A DNA stretch of 64,000 nt, from assembly GCA_016745315.1 (NCBI GenBank), contig CP066886.1, positions 2,914,501 to 2,978,500 on the forward strand, given 5' to 3'. The position numbers were made by a program, and so were the translations under genes. Position 1 is the first letter of the stretch. Each line of letters begins with the position of its first letter. A model generated the notes under the pieces. It saw nothing but the letters and a program-made list of their open reading frames with translations. It did not search any database and was not told where the DNA came from. Of the stretch, positions 1 through 7,835 are shown one piece after another. Origin of the DNA: Arthrospira sp. PCC 9108 (lineage in GTDB: Bacteria > Cyanobacteriota > Cyanobacteriia > Cyanobacteriales > Microcoleaceae).

Positions 1-297
1 CTGCTATCGCCTGTAACTCAGTTCTACCCCACGTTATTGAGATGGTATCACCTGGCTTAACCGAAAATGCAGCGTCTGACACGCTATCACCTGTAGGGTC
101 AAATATTAGATGTACATTGGTATTTGACCGATTCTTTACAAACACCGTTCTACCGTTACTGGTAGCATTGATAGGCACAACTTCCGTGATAGTGTTAGCA
201 GTCAAACTTATCGCGGTAGTTTCGGGAGTTCCCGGTATTTTACTGCTCATATTTAGAGTGTCTAAATTGACAACAGAACTATAAACTGAGAAACTCA
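1..297 (-). CDS. Element A 115-aa beta-rich protein, 3'-truncated by window edge
   Basis: Starts at the ATG at 297 on the minus strand and runs off the left edge. Nearly identical to the complete 115-aa gene at 57238-57585 in element B. The protein is Ser/Thr/Asn/Val-rich, lacks a signal peptide or membrane segment, and has a short motif (VKPGDTISITWG) that looks like a beta-sandwich. It follows the 265-aa gene at 325-1122 by about 30 bases, as in B, so the two are probably cotranscribed. A role as a small virion or decoration protein is inference from position only. Confidence 0.75.
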
Positions 298-324
298 TAA
301 TAAACTCCTAAATCAAAGTAAAAT

Positions 325-1122
325 TTACCAATTTATTGTTTGTTCTAACCCAACAATATTGGTTACGCTATCCTCAGTTATAGCATAGATAGAAGCTGTT
401 GATTTTAGTTCATCATCCCACCCAGCGTTAGGAGGTAAATATAGGCATTGATAAGGTACACAGTTACTGATATCACCGTGACAAAACCATACCCCTACAG
501 AACCTACGTTTTGTAAGTGCAACCTATACCGATTAATATTTGAGGGTCTAACTAATGTGGGGGTATTGCCTATTGTCACCCCAAAATTTTCGGGTTGTGT
601 CAATGTAGGGGTTTGAGGAACTGTATCGAGTTGATATTCAGCCATGCCCAAAATATTAATAGAATCATTGTTATGTAACTGAGTTAAACACCTAGCTTTA
701 ACTATTGAGTTGCTATCAATTGCTAAACCTTCGTTTTGATTAGTGATTAATTCAATTAACAGGTTTTCGGTGTGAATGCCTCCATAATATGGCAATTTGA
801 CAATCCCTAAATTTAACCCGTTTTCTGTTGCCATATTCCCATAAAATATTTGTAAATCTACCGCTTCCTGCAACACTTCCTGTTTTTTTTCCCACCGTTG
901 GTAATAGCTATCTTCCGGGTAAATTTTGGGGATTTGTGATTGTGCAATACTGGGAGTGTAACATCTAGCGTTTAACGATGATATATAGCTGTAAATACCG
1001 ATATCATATTTATATCTTTCTGTTATTAATGATTCTAAAGTAGTCCCGTTAAATAACTCTATGGCGTTACTCCAGTTAGCAGCGTTGATATTAGCCGTGA
1101 TATTTTTAACACCTCTCACCAT
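325..1122 (-). CDS. Element A structural-type protein, 265 aa
   Basis: I prefer the ATG at 1122 because an AGGTGG ribosome site lies five bases upstream; a GTG at 1131 overlaps that site. Homologous to the B gene at 56418-57211 and, more distantly, to the broken C gene at 22381-23253. Shared features are a YPEDS motif near residue 75 and a C-terminal domain with a PxLxxPxNxxRxxxxxQN pattern followed by a PPG/PPN turn. That three-way conservation marks it as a core component. No enzymatic motif is visible. A coat, spike-base or fibre-connector role is inference. This copy is intact; the B copy is frameshifted. Confidence 0.8.
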   Translation of the reverse strand: MVRGVKNITANINAANWSNAIELFNGTTLESLITERYKYDIGIYSYISSLNARCYTPSIAQSQIPKIYPEDSYYQRWEKKQEVLQEAVDLQIFYGNMATENGLNLGIVKLPYYGGIHTENLLIELITNQNEGLAIDSNSIVKARCLTQLHNNDSINILGMAEYQLDTVPQTPTLTQPENFGVTIGNTPTLVRPSNINRYRLHLQNVGSVGVWFCHGDISNCVPYQCLYLPPNAGWDDELKSTASIYAITEDSVTNIVGLEQTINW

Positions 1123-1185
1123 TTTAACCACCTATTAATAAATTATTTGTTAGTATAATATTACTACTTTAATGCGATTATTTAA
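1123..1185. promoter_or_regulatory. Divergent control region of element A
   Basis: The 63-base AT-rich gap between the minus-strand 265-aa gene and the plus-strand large gene must hold promoters for both arms. It contains TAGTA-N6-TACTA, an inverted repeat that supplies -10-like hexamers on both strands (TATAAT on one). The same block occurs in B at 56352-56417. Which protein binds is unknown. Confidence 0.45.
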
Positions 1186-2560
1186 ATGGTTAGAGACACT
1201 ATAAAAATTAAAGATACTATTAGGTCAAGCACACCCAGGAATATTGGTAGGTCAGGCGGGGTTGGTAGGTCAGGCGGTGTAAGTTCAGGTTTAGCAGGAG
1301 ATTTAGGTGACCAAACATCTTCAACAATGGACTTTGGTAGGGGTTTACCGTATGCAAGGGAAAGAGATAGAGGAGGTGTTCCCGGATTAGTAAATCCTTG
1401 GGACCCAATTACCAGAGTGCCGCGTGGAATTAACCCAGAAGACCATGGTAGGTGGAAAAGAGAAGACGAGGCACGACGAGTAGATGATGACACACGACGA
1501 GTAGACGAGGAACCCCCAAAAAGAGATGAACCAAAGGGAGGAAAAAAACCTAGGGGAAAGGGTGGCGCTGGTAGAGGTTTTGGCGGTCCTAATAGCGGTG
1601 ACGAGGTAGATGATGATAAAGGAAGGCGGCCACCAAAACCGGGGAACGAAATGCCAGACCCTCGTGATTATCCTGTTAAAAATAATGATAAATGGCATTT
1701 AATGATTTTTGCTCAAATAGTAAATAGTAGACTTAGCAGTGGAACATCTAGTATTAATAGGCATTGGTGGAGAAAGCAGGAATCAACAACGTCAAATTTT
1801 AGACTTAATAAGATTGGATTAGATGTGTTTATAGAGTGGGAAGAATCATGGAATGATTCAGAGTACAATTACGAAGAGCCGATAATTGTACATAATGATT
1901 ATGTTAAACATCGTAAGTTATACCCGTTAAAACCTTACTATATGAATTCAGGTTGTGAAAATGTTTCATTTAATAGTTTTTATAACTCTGAATATAACGC
2001 TTCATGTCGTGGTCCAAATAGGCTTAGTATTAGTCCATTATTCGGGTCTATCTTTTACCGTTTAACTCCAACCACAACCTGGACAGACGTAACAACTGTT
2101 TGGACTAAAGACCCGGAAGCAATGTTAGAGTATATACATTTATGGGAAGTTCCATATGCTGATAGAGGTCATCAATCATACTACGAATATGAGTCTGACA
2201 TATTTTCGAATGCCTATCGAGGTAGGTGGTATGAAAATACATACTGGTATCCAGTATTTCCTACGAGTACTAGATTAAACTACACCTCCTTAGACGGTAC
2301 ACGAATTTGGGAGAACACCCGTAATTATAGCTATAAACTATGGATTCTGTCTGAAGATAAAGATTATTTGCCGCCAGAAAACAACGTTCGTCAAATCACA
2401 ATACCAGACAGACATGAATGAAGAATGCTGTGGAATGATTAGAAGGATTTACGAGTTCCTAGACCCTGAATACTTTCCGGCTGAAATGCCGGAAAAAATA
2501 ACGGTTAATGCTGATAATCCAGAGAACAGAATTAAACGAATAAACACATTGCCAGAAACC
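1186..2560 (+). pseudogene. Element A large aromatic-rich protein, frameshifted and 3'-deleted
   Basis: Counterpart of the 605-aa B gene at 54534-56351. Residues 1-160 are a disordered Gly/Arg/Pro/Asp-rich arm, longer than in B, with repeated RSGGV and RRVDD blocks. Residues 170-405 are a conserved aromatic-rich domain. Near 2407-2414 a tandem four-base duplication (GACA) shifts the frame, so the long ORF stops at 2421 while the homologous frame resumes at 2414 with the NEECCGMIRRIYEF motif. That frame then runs into a deletion junction near 2555-2562 and fuses to nuclease sequence. Only the first 411 residues can be made. C homolog: 23819-25304. Function unknown; the architecture suggests a minor virion protein. 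Confidence 0.7.
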
Positions 2561-2816
2561 TTGGAAAAATATCACCTGGACCCCCGACTTTTATAGTCCG
2601 TTCTTTAATCGTTACATCGAAGTTAAGGGAGTATTAACTGATTCATTTAAGCTAAAAATGCAGTTATTGCAGTACCTTAATCCTGGTTTAGTCAATCAGT
2701 GTTGGTTTGTTATAAGGGGGACATCCTACCGATGGCAAGGCATCTCATTTATCAATATCGACGAGTTTAAGGGGCTTTTGAAAAACTTAGAGATTCCAAG
2801 GGTAAACAATGAATAA
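2556..2816 (+). pseudogene. 3' remnant of element A PD-(D/E)XK-like nuclease
   Basis: Corresponds to the C-terminal half of the B gene at 50230-50673. The frame reads TWTPDFYSPFFN then YIEVKG, matching the PD...(D/E)XK catalytic pattern of endonuclease-fold nucleases. The 5' half is gone because of the internal deletion that fused it to the large structural-type gene. The tyrosine codon in PDFYSP is TAT here but TAG in B, so this copy preserves the ancestral sense codon. The stop overlaps the start of the next gene at 2809. Confidence 0.65.
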
Positions 2817-3174
2817 ACTACACTACAAGGGGTTATTTTCTATTGACGGTGAGTTAATAAACACCACCTATAACCCACACCTATTTGAGTCAGAAACCAC
2901 TCAAATAGCCTACCGGATACTAACCCCTATAAAGGAACATAAAACCCAGGAAATCCTTGATTTAGCTTATTCCTATATGGGTTGTTATAGCCCTAGGGGG
3001 GACTACAGAGGTCACGCTACAGCAAGGTTGACAAATGAAGGCAGCCTACGAGTATCAATTGTTGGTAACCCTCAATTTTGGGAGGTATGTAAAAAAATTT
3101 CAAACGTCATAATCAATCATCAAAGGATAGTTAATCATGAGTATCGGATATTACGGCAAAAAACAGGACGATAA
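2809..3174 (+). CDS. Element A 121-aa protein of unknown function
   Basis: Starts with ATG overlapping the stop of the nuclease remnant, a translational-coupling arrangement also present in B (49872-50237; almost identical). Predicted soluble alpha/beta protein with a GLFSIDGELINT start and a KISNVIINHQR C-terminus. No catalytic motif recognised. Its place between the nuclease and the next replication-side genes suggests a DNA-processing accessory role, which is inference. Confidence 0.7.
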   Translation: MNKLHYKGLFSIDGELINTTYNPHLFESETTQIAYRILTPIKEHKTQEILDLAYSYMGCYSPRGDYRGHATARLTNEGSLRVSIVGNPQFWEVCKKISNVIINHQRIVNHEYRILRQKTGR

Positions 3175-3853
3175 ATTTAGTTATTGCAGTGCAGTTAAGC
3201 CCGGTGAAACGGCAACCTTTCTAATTGTTGATTATGCATAATTCCGAATTAAGTCACCTCATTTATGGATATTCGGGAAAGGTGTATCAGGGGATTTTTC
3301 TAACTTCAATGATAGGGATTGGAGTTATTCCAAAGGTGATAAAGAATTAATTGCTGTACGGTTTTGTATTGAAAAATACGAGACTGAATATAACGGCAAA
3401 AAACGAGAATACACCCCTACATCTCCAGAACTCGCATTGCTTAAAATAGTCGAAAGTGACTCAATGCTTACAGACGGTTCTGTGATGTTTACAGCAACAA
3501 TAAATCTAAGTCAATCATCAGTCAGACCTTCTGACAGGATATTAGAGGGAAATATCGGAGACGATAATTTAAACTCTGATATTTCTAATATCTTAGAAAT
3601 TGAATGTATTAATCCATTCAATCAATCTTTCGCTACTTACTCAATCGGAGATATTGACGCTTTCATTGAATCCAAAACTAAAAATAAAGCAGGATTTAAT
3701 GGAAAGGCAAAATACAAAACCTTCGAGGAAAGGTTAACAGAAGGGGCTAAGGTTTTGGATTGTGACCCTAGCTTTGAGAGTCTTTATAACAAGGTTAAAC
3801 AACTTGATTCTAATGTATTAATTGCATTAATTGAATTACTGCGATTAATGTAG
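3137..3853 (+). pseudogene. Element A 238-codon gene with in-frame TAA
   Basis: A continuous frame opens at ATG 3137 inside the end of the previous gene. It reads MSIGYYGKKQDDKF..., meets TAA at 3239-3241, then continues open to 3853; the last 138 codons also form an ORF from 3437. The B copy (49193-49909) has the same TAA plus a second one. The first part resembles small ssDNA-binding-type proteins only in general character, which I cannot confirm. Either the gene is dead in both copies, or the downstream part is re-initiated. A strong terminator follows. Confidence 0.6.
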
Positions 3854-3865
3854 TCACAAATAAAT

Positions 3866-3892
3866 CCCCCCTAAATATTTAGGGGGAATAAC
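3866..3892 (+). terminator. Palindromic terminator-like hairpin
   Basis: The perfect palindrome CCCCCTAAATATTTAGGGGG (3867-3886) directly follows the stop at 3853. It is preserved in B at 49161-49180. It separates the nuclease-side genes from the ATPase operon. The U tract is weak, so it may be an attenuator or act in both directions. Confidence 0.6.
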
Positions 3893-3937
3893 TACCATAC
3901 CATGTCAACAAGTCAAGAGCGATAAGAGGTTACTACC

Positions 3938-4558
3938 ATGTCTGAGGACTATATTGATTATAGACTAATTAGAAGTCAGATGTCATCTGAACTAGAAGAA
4001 ATAATCACAGAAGGCAACCTGGGTGAGCAATTAGAGTCTGTTTTACGGGCTGTCTGTGTTCTACCATATCCTGATATTCAGTTTCCAATTATCGCCTCGT
4101 TTATAGCGTCTCCAGTAACGTTAATGTCTACCGCTGGTATCCTGTTCCTTTGGGGGTCTAGCGGTACTGGAAAGTCACAGGTAGCTACCGTAGCATCTGA
4201 ACTATACAAGACAACCTCGGTGCTTGCTAATAGCACTTTCGCTTCACTGAGAAACAAGATACAACATGAACGATTTTATGACCCCCTTCAATGTGAATTT
4301 GAGAAAAATTTTATATTGGTATGGGAAGATATCACCCCTAGCTTATTAATTGAAAATGAGAATATGTTATCGCTTTTCAAGGTGTTAAACCGCAAAAATA
4401 GCCGAATAACCATCAGTAGTCAGACACCGGGAACTAACATGATTTTTAATGCTTTCGCTTTAAAGGTGATTAATTCAATACATCCATTGTGGACATTTTG
4501 GGAGTTAAACGAACTCAAAAGACGGATGTTTCCTATATGGTTTAAAAAGAGACTATGA
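3938..4558 (+). CDS. P-loop ATPase of element A, 206 aa
   Basis: Walker A is GSSGTGKS at residues 73-80. A Walker B-like hydrophobic strand with acidic end, FILVWED, lies at 125-131, and a sensor-like strand RITISSQT at 155-162. The length fits a minimal AAA+/SF3-type or packaging-type ATPase without a large accessory domain. Possible roles are replication helicase, helicase loader or genome-packaging motor; the sequence does not decide. The B copy at 48488-49108 differs by a few residues. It overlaps the next gene by four bases (ATGA), so the two are translationally coupled. A regulatory gap with a CGATAAGAGG ribosome-site region precedes it. Confidence 0.75.
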   Translation: MSEDYIDYRLIRSQMSSELEEIITEGNLGEQLESVLRAVCVLPYPDIQFPIIASFIASPVTLMSTAGILFLWGSSGTGKSQVATVASELYKTTSVLANSTFASLRNKIQHERFYDPLQCEFEKNFILVWEDITPSLLIENENMLSLFKVLNRKNSRITISSQTPGTNMIFNAFALKVINSIHPLWTFWELNELKRRMFPIWFKKRL

Positions 4559-5133
4559 CATCAGAGGAATATAGGGGGAATAGTTACGAGTTAAGTGATT
4601 TAAACGATGTAGAGGATATTACGCTTGATAAATTATCATCTCAATTAGAAATTTTCTGGAGAAATATCGATAACTGCAATCAATACAGCAAGGTCAAAAA
4701 ACAACTACAGAAACACAAAAAAGATATCATTAACGCTAGGTTATCAAGTGAAATTATTGTCACTCATTCATTGATTTATCAATTATCTATCAATGAATCA
4801 ATTAAACGCTTCAATGATTACTGGGATTTTGTTAATGAAAAAATCTTGACTATATCATCAGGTACTGAACAATTTTTAGACAGTTTTATCACTCAAAGTA
4901 TTGAGGCAAAAATGAAACAAAACAACCAGGCAATTAACGCGGGATGTCCTGAGTTAACCGAGGTTGTAACTGATATCGACCCGAAAGCGTTAAAAGAAGC
5001 CATTGAGAGAGCTAAAACAGATGGATATCTTGATAGTCGCGTTAATGTTTCAGAGTTGACTAATCTAATGAAAAATAGAGGATATAATATGATTAATCAG
5101 AACGGCAAAAATGTTTGGAAACACATCATATAG
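4555..5133 (+). CDS. Helical protein coupled to the ATPase, 192 aa
   Basis: ATGA overlap with the ATPase gene indicates coupled translation and probably a shared complex. Predicted mostly helical and Lys/Asn/Ile-rich. The C-terminal part (residues about 140-192: DPKALKEAIERAKTDGYLDSR, then LMKNRGYNMINQ) looks like a small DNA-binding helical domain, but I cannot name it. Nearly identical to 47913-48491 in B. A replication-initiator or loader partner is a plausible inference. Confidence 0.7.
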   Translation: MTSEEYRGNSYELSDLNDVEDITLDKLSSQLEIFWRNIDNCNQYSKVKKQLQKHKKDIINARLSSEIIVTHSLIYQLSINESIKRFNDYWDFVNEKILTISSGTEQFLDSFITQSIEAKMKQNNQAINAGCPELTEVVTDIDPKALKEAIERAKTDGYLDSRVNVSELTNLMKNRGYNMINQNGKNVWKHII

Positions 5134-5145
5134 GAGACCAAAAAA

Positions 5146-5367
5146 ATGACTCAAACCAACACAAATGCCATTATAAAGGCAAGGTTTAAAACATTTAAAC
5201 AAATGGTAGATAGTACAGTCTACAACGCTAATAAAGAAGACGCTAAGGAAACGTTAATTTCAATACTAGATGATTGCGAGGTTGAGTTATCCTTAGCAGA
5301 CGCGAAAAAACAATTATCGCTCAAACAGCTTAATTATATTAAGCATTTACTAACCAAAATCGAATAA
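5146..5367 (+). CDS. Small helical protein, 73 aa
   Basis: Follows by 12 bases, with AGGAGACC upstream. Sequence is charged and helical (KARFKTFKQMVDSTVYNANKE), no signal or membrane segment. B copy at 47676-47900 is 74 aa with a few substitutions. Function unknown. Confidence 0.65.
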   Translation: MTQTNTNAIIKARFKTFKQMVDSTVYNANKEDAKETLISILDDCEVELSLADAKKQLSLKQLNYIKHLLTKIE

Positions 5368-5429
5368 TTTAAACTCGTCCGAAATGACGTTAAACTATCA
5401 CAACTTAACCACTATCAAAGGATAAAACC

Positions 5430-5708
5430 ATGTCAATCAAATTAAGTACACCCGGATTAAACGTAGTAGAATATAGCTACATGAGTAATCGATTAAATCC
5501 TAACGTTGTAGGATTACTTGACTTAGTAGAACTTGCTATCACATCTGAACAATTCGACGAAATTGTCGAATTTATTCAAATCCACAGGCATTTTTTAAAC
5601 GCGGAAATCGAGTTACTCAAAGGCATTGAAGCCTTGCTTAATGCAAAAATTACAGAACACAACAATAATCAAAATCACCCCGATAATGATGATCACAAGT
5701 TCAATTAA
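5430..5708 (+). CDS. Small acidic-tailed helical protein, 92 aa
   Basis: Starts at ATG 5430 after an AAAGGA site. Central part is rich in Glu/Ile/Leu (helical), ending in a His/Asn/Asp-rich tail. B copy 47335-47613 differs at one residue. Function unknown; may be a regulatory or assembly factor. Confidence 0.65.
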   Translation: MSIKLSTPGLNVVEYSYMSNRLNPNVVGLLDLVELAITSEQFDEIVEFIQIHRHFLNAEIELLKGIEALLNAKITEHNNNQNHPDNDDHKFN

Positions 5709-5726
5709 TCAATAGGAAATAAAGCC

Positions 5727-6011
5727 ATGAATGAGTTTGAACAAGAAAAAATGATGGTTATTGCAGAAATGGCTAGGGAGATTTACATTCAAATGATGTC
5801 ACGAGATATCTCCTATTCCAATCAGGATACTAGGGTGACATTAGCCGAAATATCTCATAACGCCGCTGTTGATTTTATGATGGTACACGAGAAATGGGTA
5901 GAATCTCAGTATCCAATTATCTCTCAACCTCAACCAGGCATTATTGCCTCTGATTTCAACCTTAATGGTTATAACAGCGATATCCTACTGGGAGGTGATT
6001 TTCATGCCTAA
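5727..6011 (+). CDS. Small protein, 94 aa
   Basis: Begins MNEFEQEKMMVIAEMAREI. Residues 25-50 are clearly diverged from the B copy (47035-47316) while both ends are conserved, unlike the neighbouring genes, which are almost identical. This local divergence suggests a patch under diversifying selection or a small recombination tract. Its end overlaps the next start by eight bases. Confidence 0.65.
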   Translation: MNEFEQEKMMVIAEMAREIYIQMMSRDISYSNQDTRVTLAEISHNAAVDFMMVHEKWVESQYPIISQPQPGIIASDFNLNGYNSDILLGGDFHA

Positions 6012-6324
6012 GCTACTCCCGGTAGTCACACTAACAGGGTCTTACAAAGGGTTTCTGGTAGGTCATGGTAATATCTGTATTGAAGTAGGTTCTTTAGAAT
6101 GGTTTAAATACCTAGAAACCCATAAATCCTTTTCAGTGGAGGTTAATGGTAAACGATTTACGTTGTGCAAAAAACTCTCAATTAATGGTTTTACCTACTG
6201 GAACCTCAAAGGGTGGGATGGTAGCGTCAATCATCACATTTACGTTGGAAAATCTGACCAAGTTACTTTGGACAAGTTAATAGACGTAGCTAACGCTATG
6301 ATTGCTAAGTGCAGAACGACCTAA
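6004..6324 (+). CDS. Small beta-rich protein, 106 aa
   Basis: I choose ATG 6004 because a GGAGGTGAT ribosome site lies just upstream inside the previous gene. The pattern NGFTYWNLKGWDGSVNHHIYVGK resembles the short three-stranded domain found in small cyanobacterial DNA-associated proteins. A similar pattern occurs in the C gene at 19510-19797. The B copy is 46716-47042. A transcriptional regulator of the leftward arm is inference. Confidence 0.65.
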   Translation: MPKLLPVVTLTGSYKGFLVGHGNICIEVGSLEWFKYLETHKSFSVEVNGKRFTLCKKLSINGFTYWNLKGWDGSVNHHIYVGKSDQVTLDKLIDVANAMIAKCRTT

Positions 6325-6362
6325 CACCTAACACCTAACCCAATAACTTAAATGGCCCCTAT

Positions 6363-6891
6363 CATGTCCTAGCGTGGTAGGGGGTGCGTGTATAAATTTT
6401 TTAGATACCCTATTTTAGATACCCTAAAATTATTTATATGCTTACCCCCTCATGTCCTAGCGTGGTAGGGGGTGCGTGTATAAATTTTTTAGATACCCTA
6501 TTTTAGATACCCTAAAATTATTTATATGCTTACCCCCTCATGTCCTAGCGTGGTAGGGGGTGCGTGTATAAATTTTTTAGATACCCTATTTTAGATACCC
6601 TAAAATTATTTATATGCTTACCCCCTCATGTCCTAGCGTGGTAGGGGGGTGCGTGTATAAATTTTTTAGATACCCTATTTTAGATACCCTAAAATTATTT
6701 ATATGCTTACCCCCTCATGTCCTAGCGTGGTAGGGGGTGCGTGTATAAATTTTTTAGATACCCTATTTTAGATACCCTAAAATTATTTATATGCTTACCC
6801 CCTCATGTCCTAGCGTGGTAGGGGGTGCGTGTATAAATTTTTTAGATACCCTATTTTAGATACCCTAAAATTATTTATATGCTTACCCCCC
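6363..6891. repeat. Six tandem 88-bp repeats in element A terminal region
   Basis: Six copies start at 6363, 6451, 6539, 6627, 6716 and 6804; the fourth has one extra G. Each unit has a G/C-rich hairpin (CCCCCTCATG...GTAGGGGGT) and an AT-rich part with two TTTTAGATACCCT blocks. Copies are virtually identical, implying recent expansion. The corresponding place in B holds only a single, diverged hairpin. Candidate iteron/replication-origin or tandem terminator array. Confidence 0.9.
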
Positions 6892-7359
6892 TAGTTTACC
6901 CACAATAGACGGGTTAAGATTTTGGCTTAGTGCTTTATTAGGGGTACTGGGTTCCTGCACGGGATGATTACCACCAAAAATTGGAGACTTGTCTAGCGGT
7001 ATGTAGGTATCGGTTTCGATGGAGAATCAATTCTCTAGGATTATGTGGATAACCGATGTCGCTGGTAAAGCAATTGTCTAGGATTATGTAGGTATCAGCG
7101 AGAGATGACGAAACAAGTTACCAGTTGAAAAGTTGTTTAGGGGTATCGGGTTGGTTCCGGTAGATGATAGTTCAGATTATGCGATCGCATTTTGTTGGTA
7201 GCGAGTAGGCTCCCCAATATTTCCCCAATAATCTGACTCCCATAGATAACCGGATAGGCAGCCTAATATCTTTGTACATTGATAGGAGTATCGTTGTACA
7301 TTGATAACCTAGTGGGTTCCCCCTACGGCTACCTACGGCTATCGTGTTGACTTTGAATC

Positions 7360-7502
7360 ATACCCTCCCCCAACCGAAACAAACACTCTTGGGGGTGCGA
7401 CCGACGTGATAGCAGTCAATGGTGAGGAACGAACCGATAGGCTTGCCATTGACGGGTATCACAAGGGAGTTACCCTATCGGTGTTTGGTTGGGGGGTGGT
7501 AT
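7360..7502. other. Nested-palindrome (cruciform) element, copy A
   Basis: Outer arms ATACCCTCCCCCAACC and GGTTGGGGGGTGGTAT enclose an inner stem: GTGATA (7406-7411) with TATCAC (7457-7462), and GTCAATGG (7415-7422) with CCATTGAC (7446-7453). Three other copies are in this window (32056-32199, 46084-46229, 60906-61050). The last shows paired changes that keep both stems. Confidence 0.8.
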
Positions 7503-7681
7503 GGGTATTTGACAGTTCCCCTAGGTTATGCTTGTTGACTGAGTAATCAACCTATTGACAGAATTATTTTCCTGTGCTAGGACTAGATTGTGAGTAATAT
7601 CTGAGTAACTCGATAGGATATAGGGGTTGAGCAATAACCCGCTATCGCTGTCAGGATAAGGGTTTAAGTTAAATGGTTCTG

Positions 7682-7756
7682 GATGGTAGTCAAGCGTCTA
7701 CATAGCCTACAACCCCTATTCTACCGTTACTTAGGTGTTACTCAAAACCATAGCAG
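7682..7756 (+). repeat. Inner inverted att-site arm of element A integrase cassette
   Basis: This 75-bp sequence is repeated perfectly in inverse orientation at 9313-9387. It contains GATGGTAGTCAAGCG, which the outer copy joins to the amylase gene, and the block AGCCTACAACCCCTATTCTACCG, shared (one change) with the B attachment arms. Confidence 0.85.
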
Positions 7757-7783
7757 GATCCATCAATCTGTAGCCATAAAATA

Positions 7784-7812
7784 ACCCCTAGGGTTTAATC
7801 CAGGGGTGTTAA
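7784..7812 (-). terminator. Terminator of element A integrase
   Basis: On the minus strand, after the integrase stop, a hairpin ACCCCT...AGGGGT is followed by TATTTTAT. Analogous to the hairpin after the B integrase. Confidence 0.5.
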
Positions 7813-7835
7813 TTTATGAAAGGTTGACGATTAGA

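Larger units (their letters stand above)
6330..7681. repeat. Element A terminal inverted-repeat (TIR) region, int-proximal end
   Basis: No convincing gene. Apart from the 88-bp array, this region matches both TIRs of B: the block with GTCTAGCGGTATGTAGGTATC (split matches near 6990-7100), the AGTTGAAAAGTTGTTTAGGGG block near 7115, the cruciform, and the final GATAAGGGTTTAAGTTAA just before the attachment site. The other TIR of A lies outside the window. Confidence 0.75.

Noticed and set aside
42..284. Plus-strand 80-aa ORF at the left edge
   Set aside because: Antisense to the 115-aa gene, which is complete and has a ribosome site in B.
6363..6891. CRISPR array
   Set aside because: Units are identical over the full 88 bp, with no variable spacers and no cas genes.
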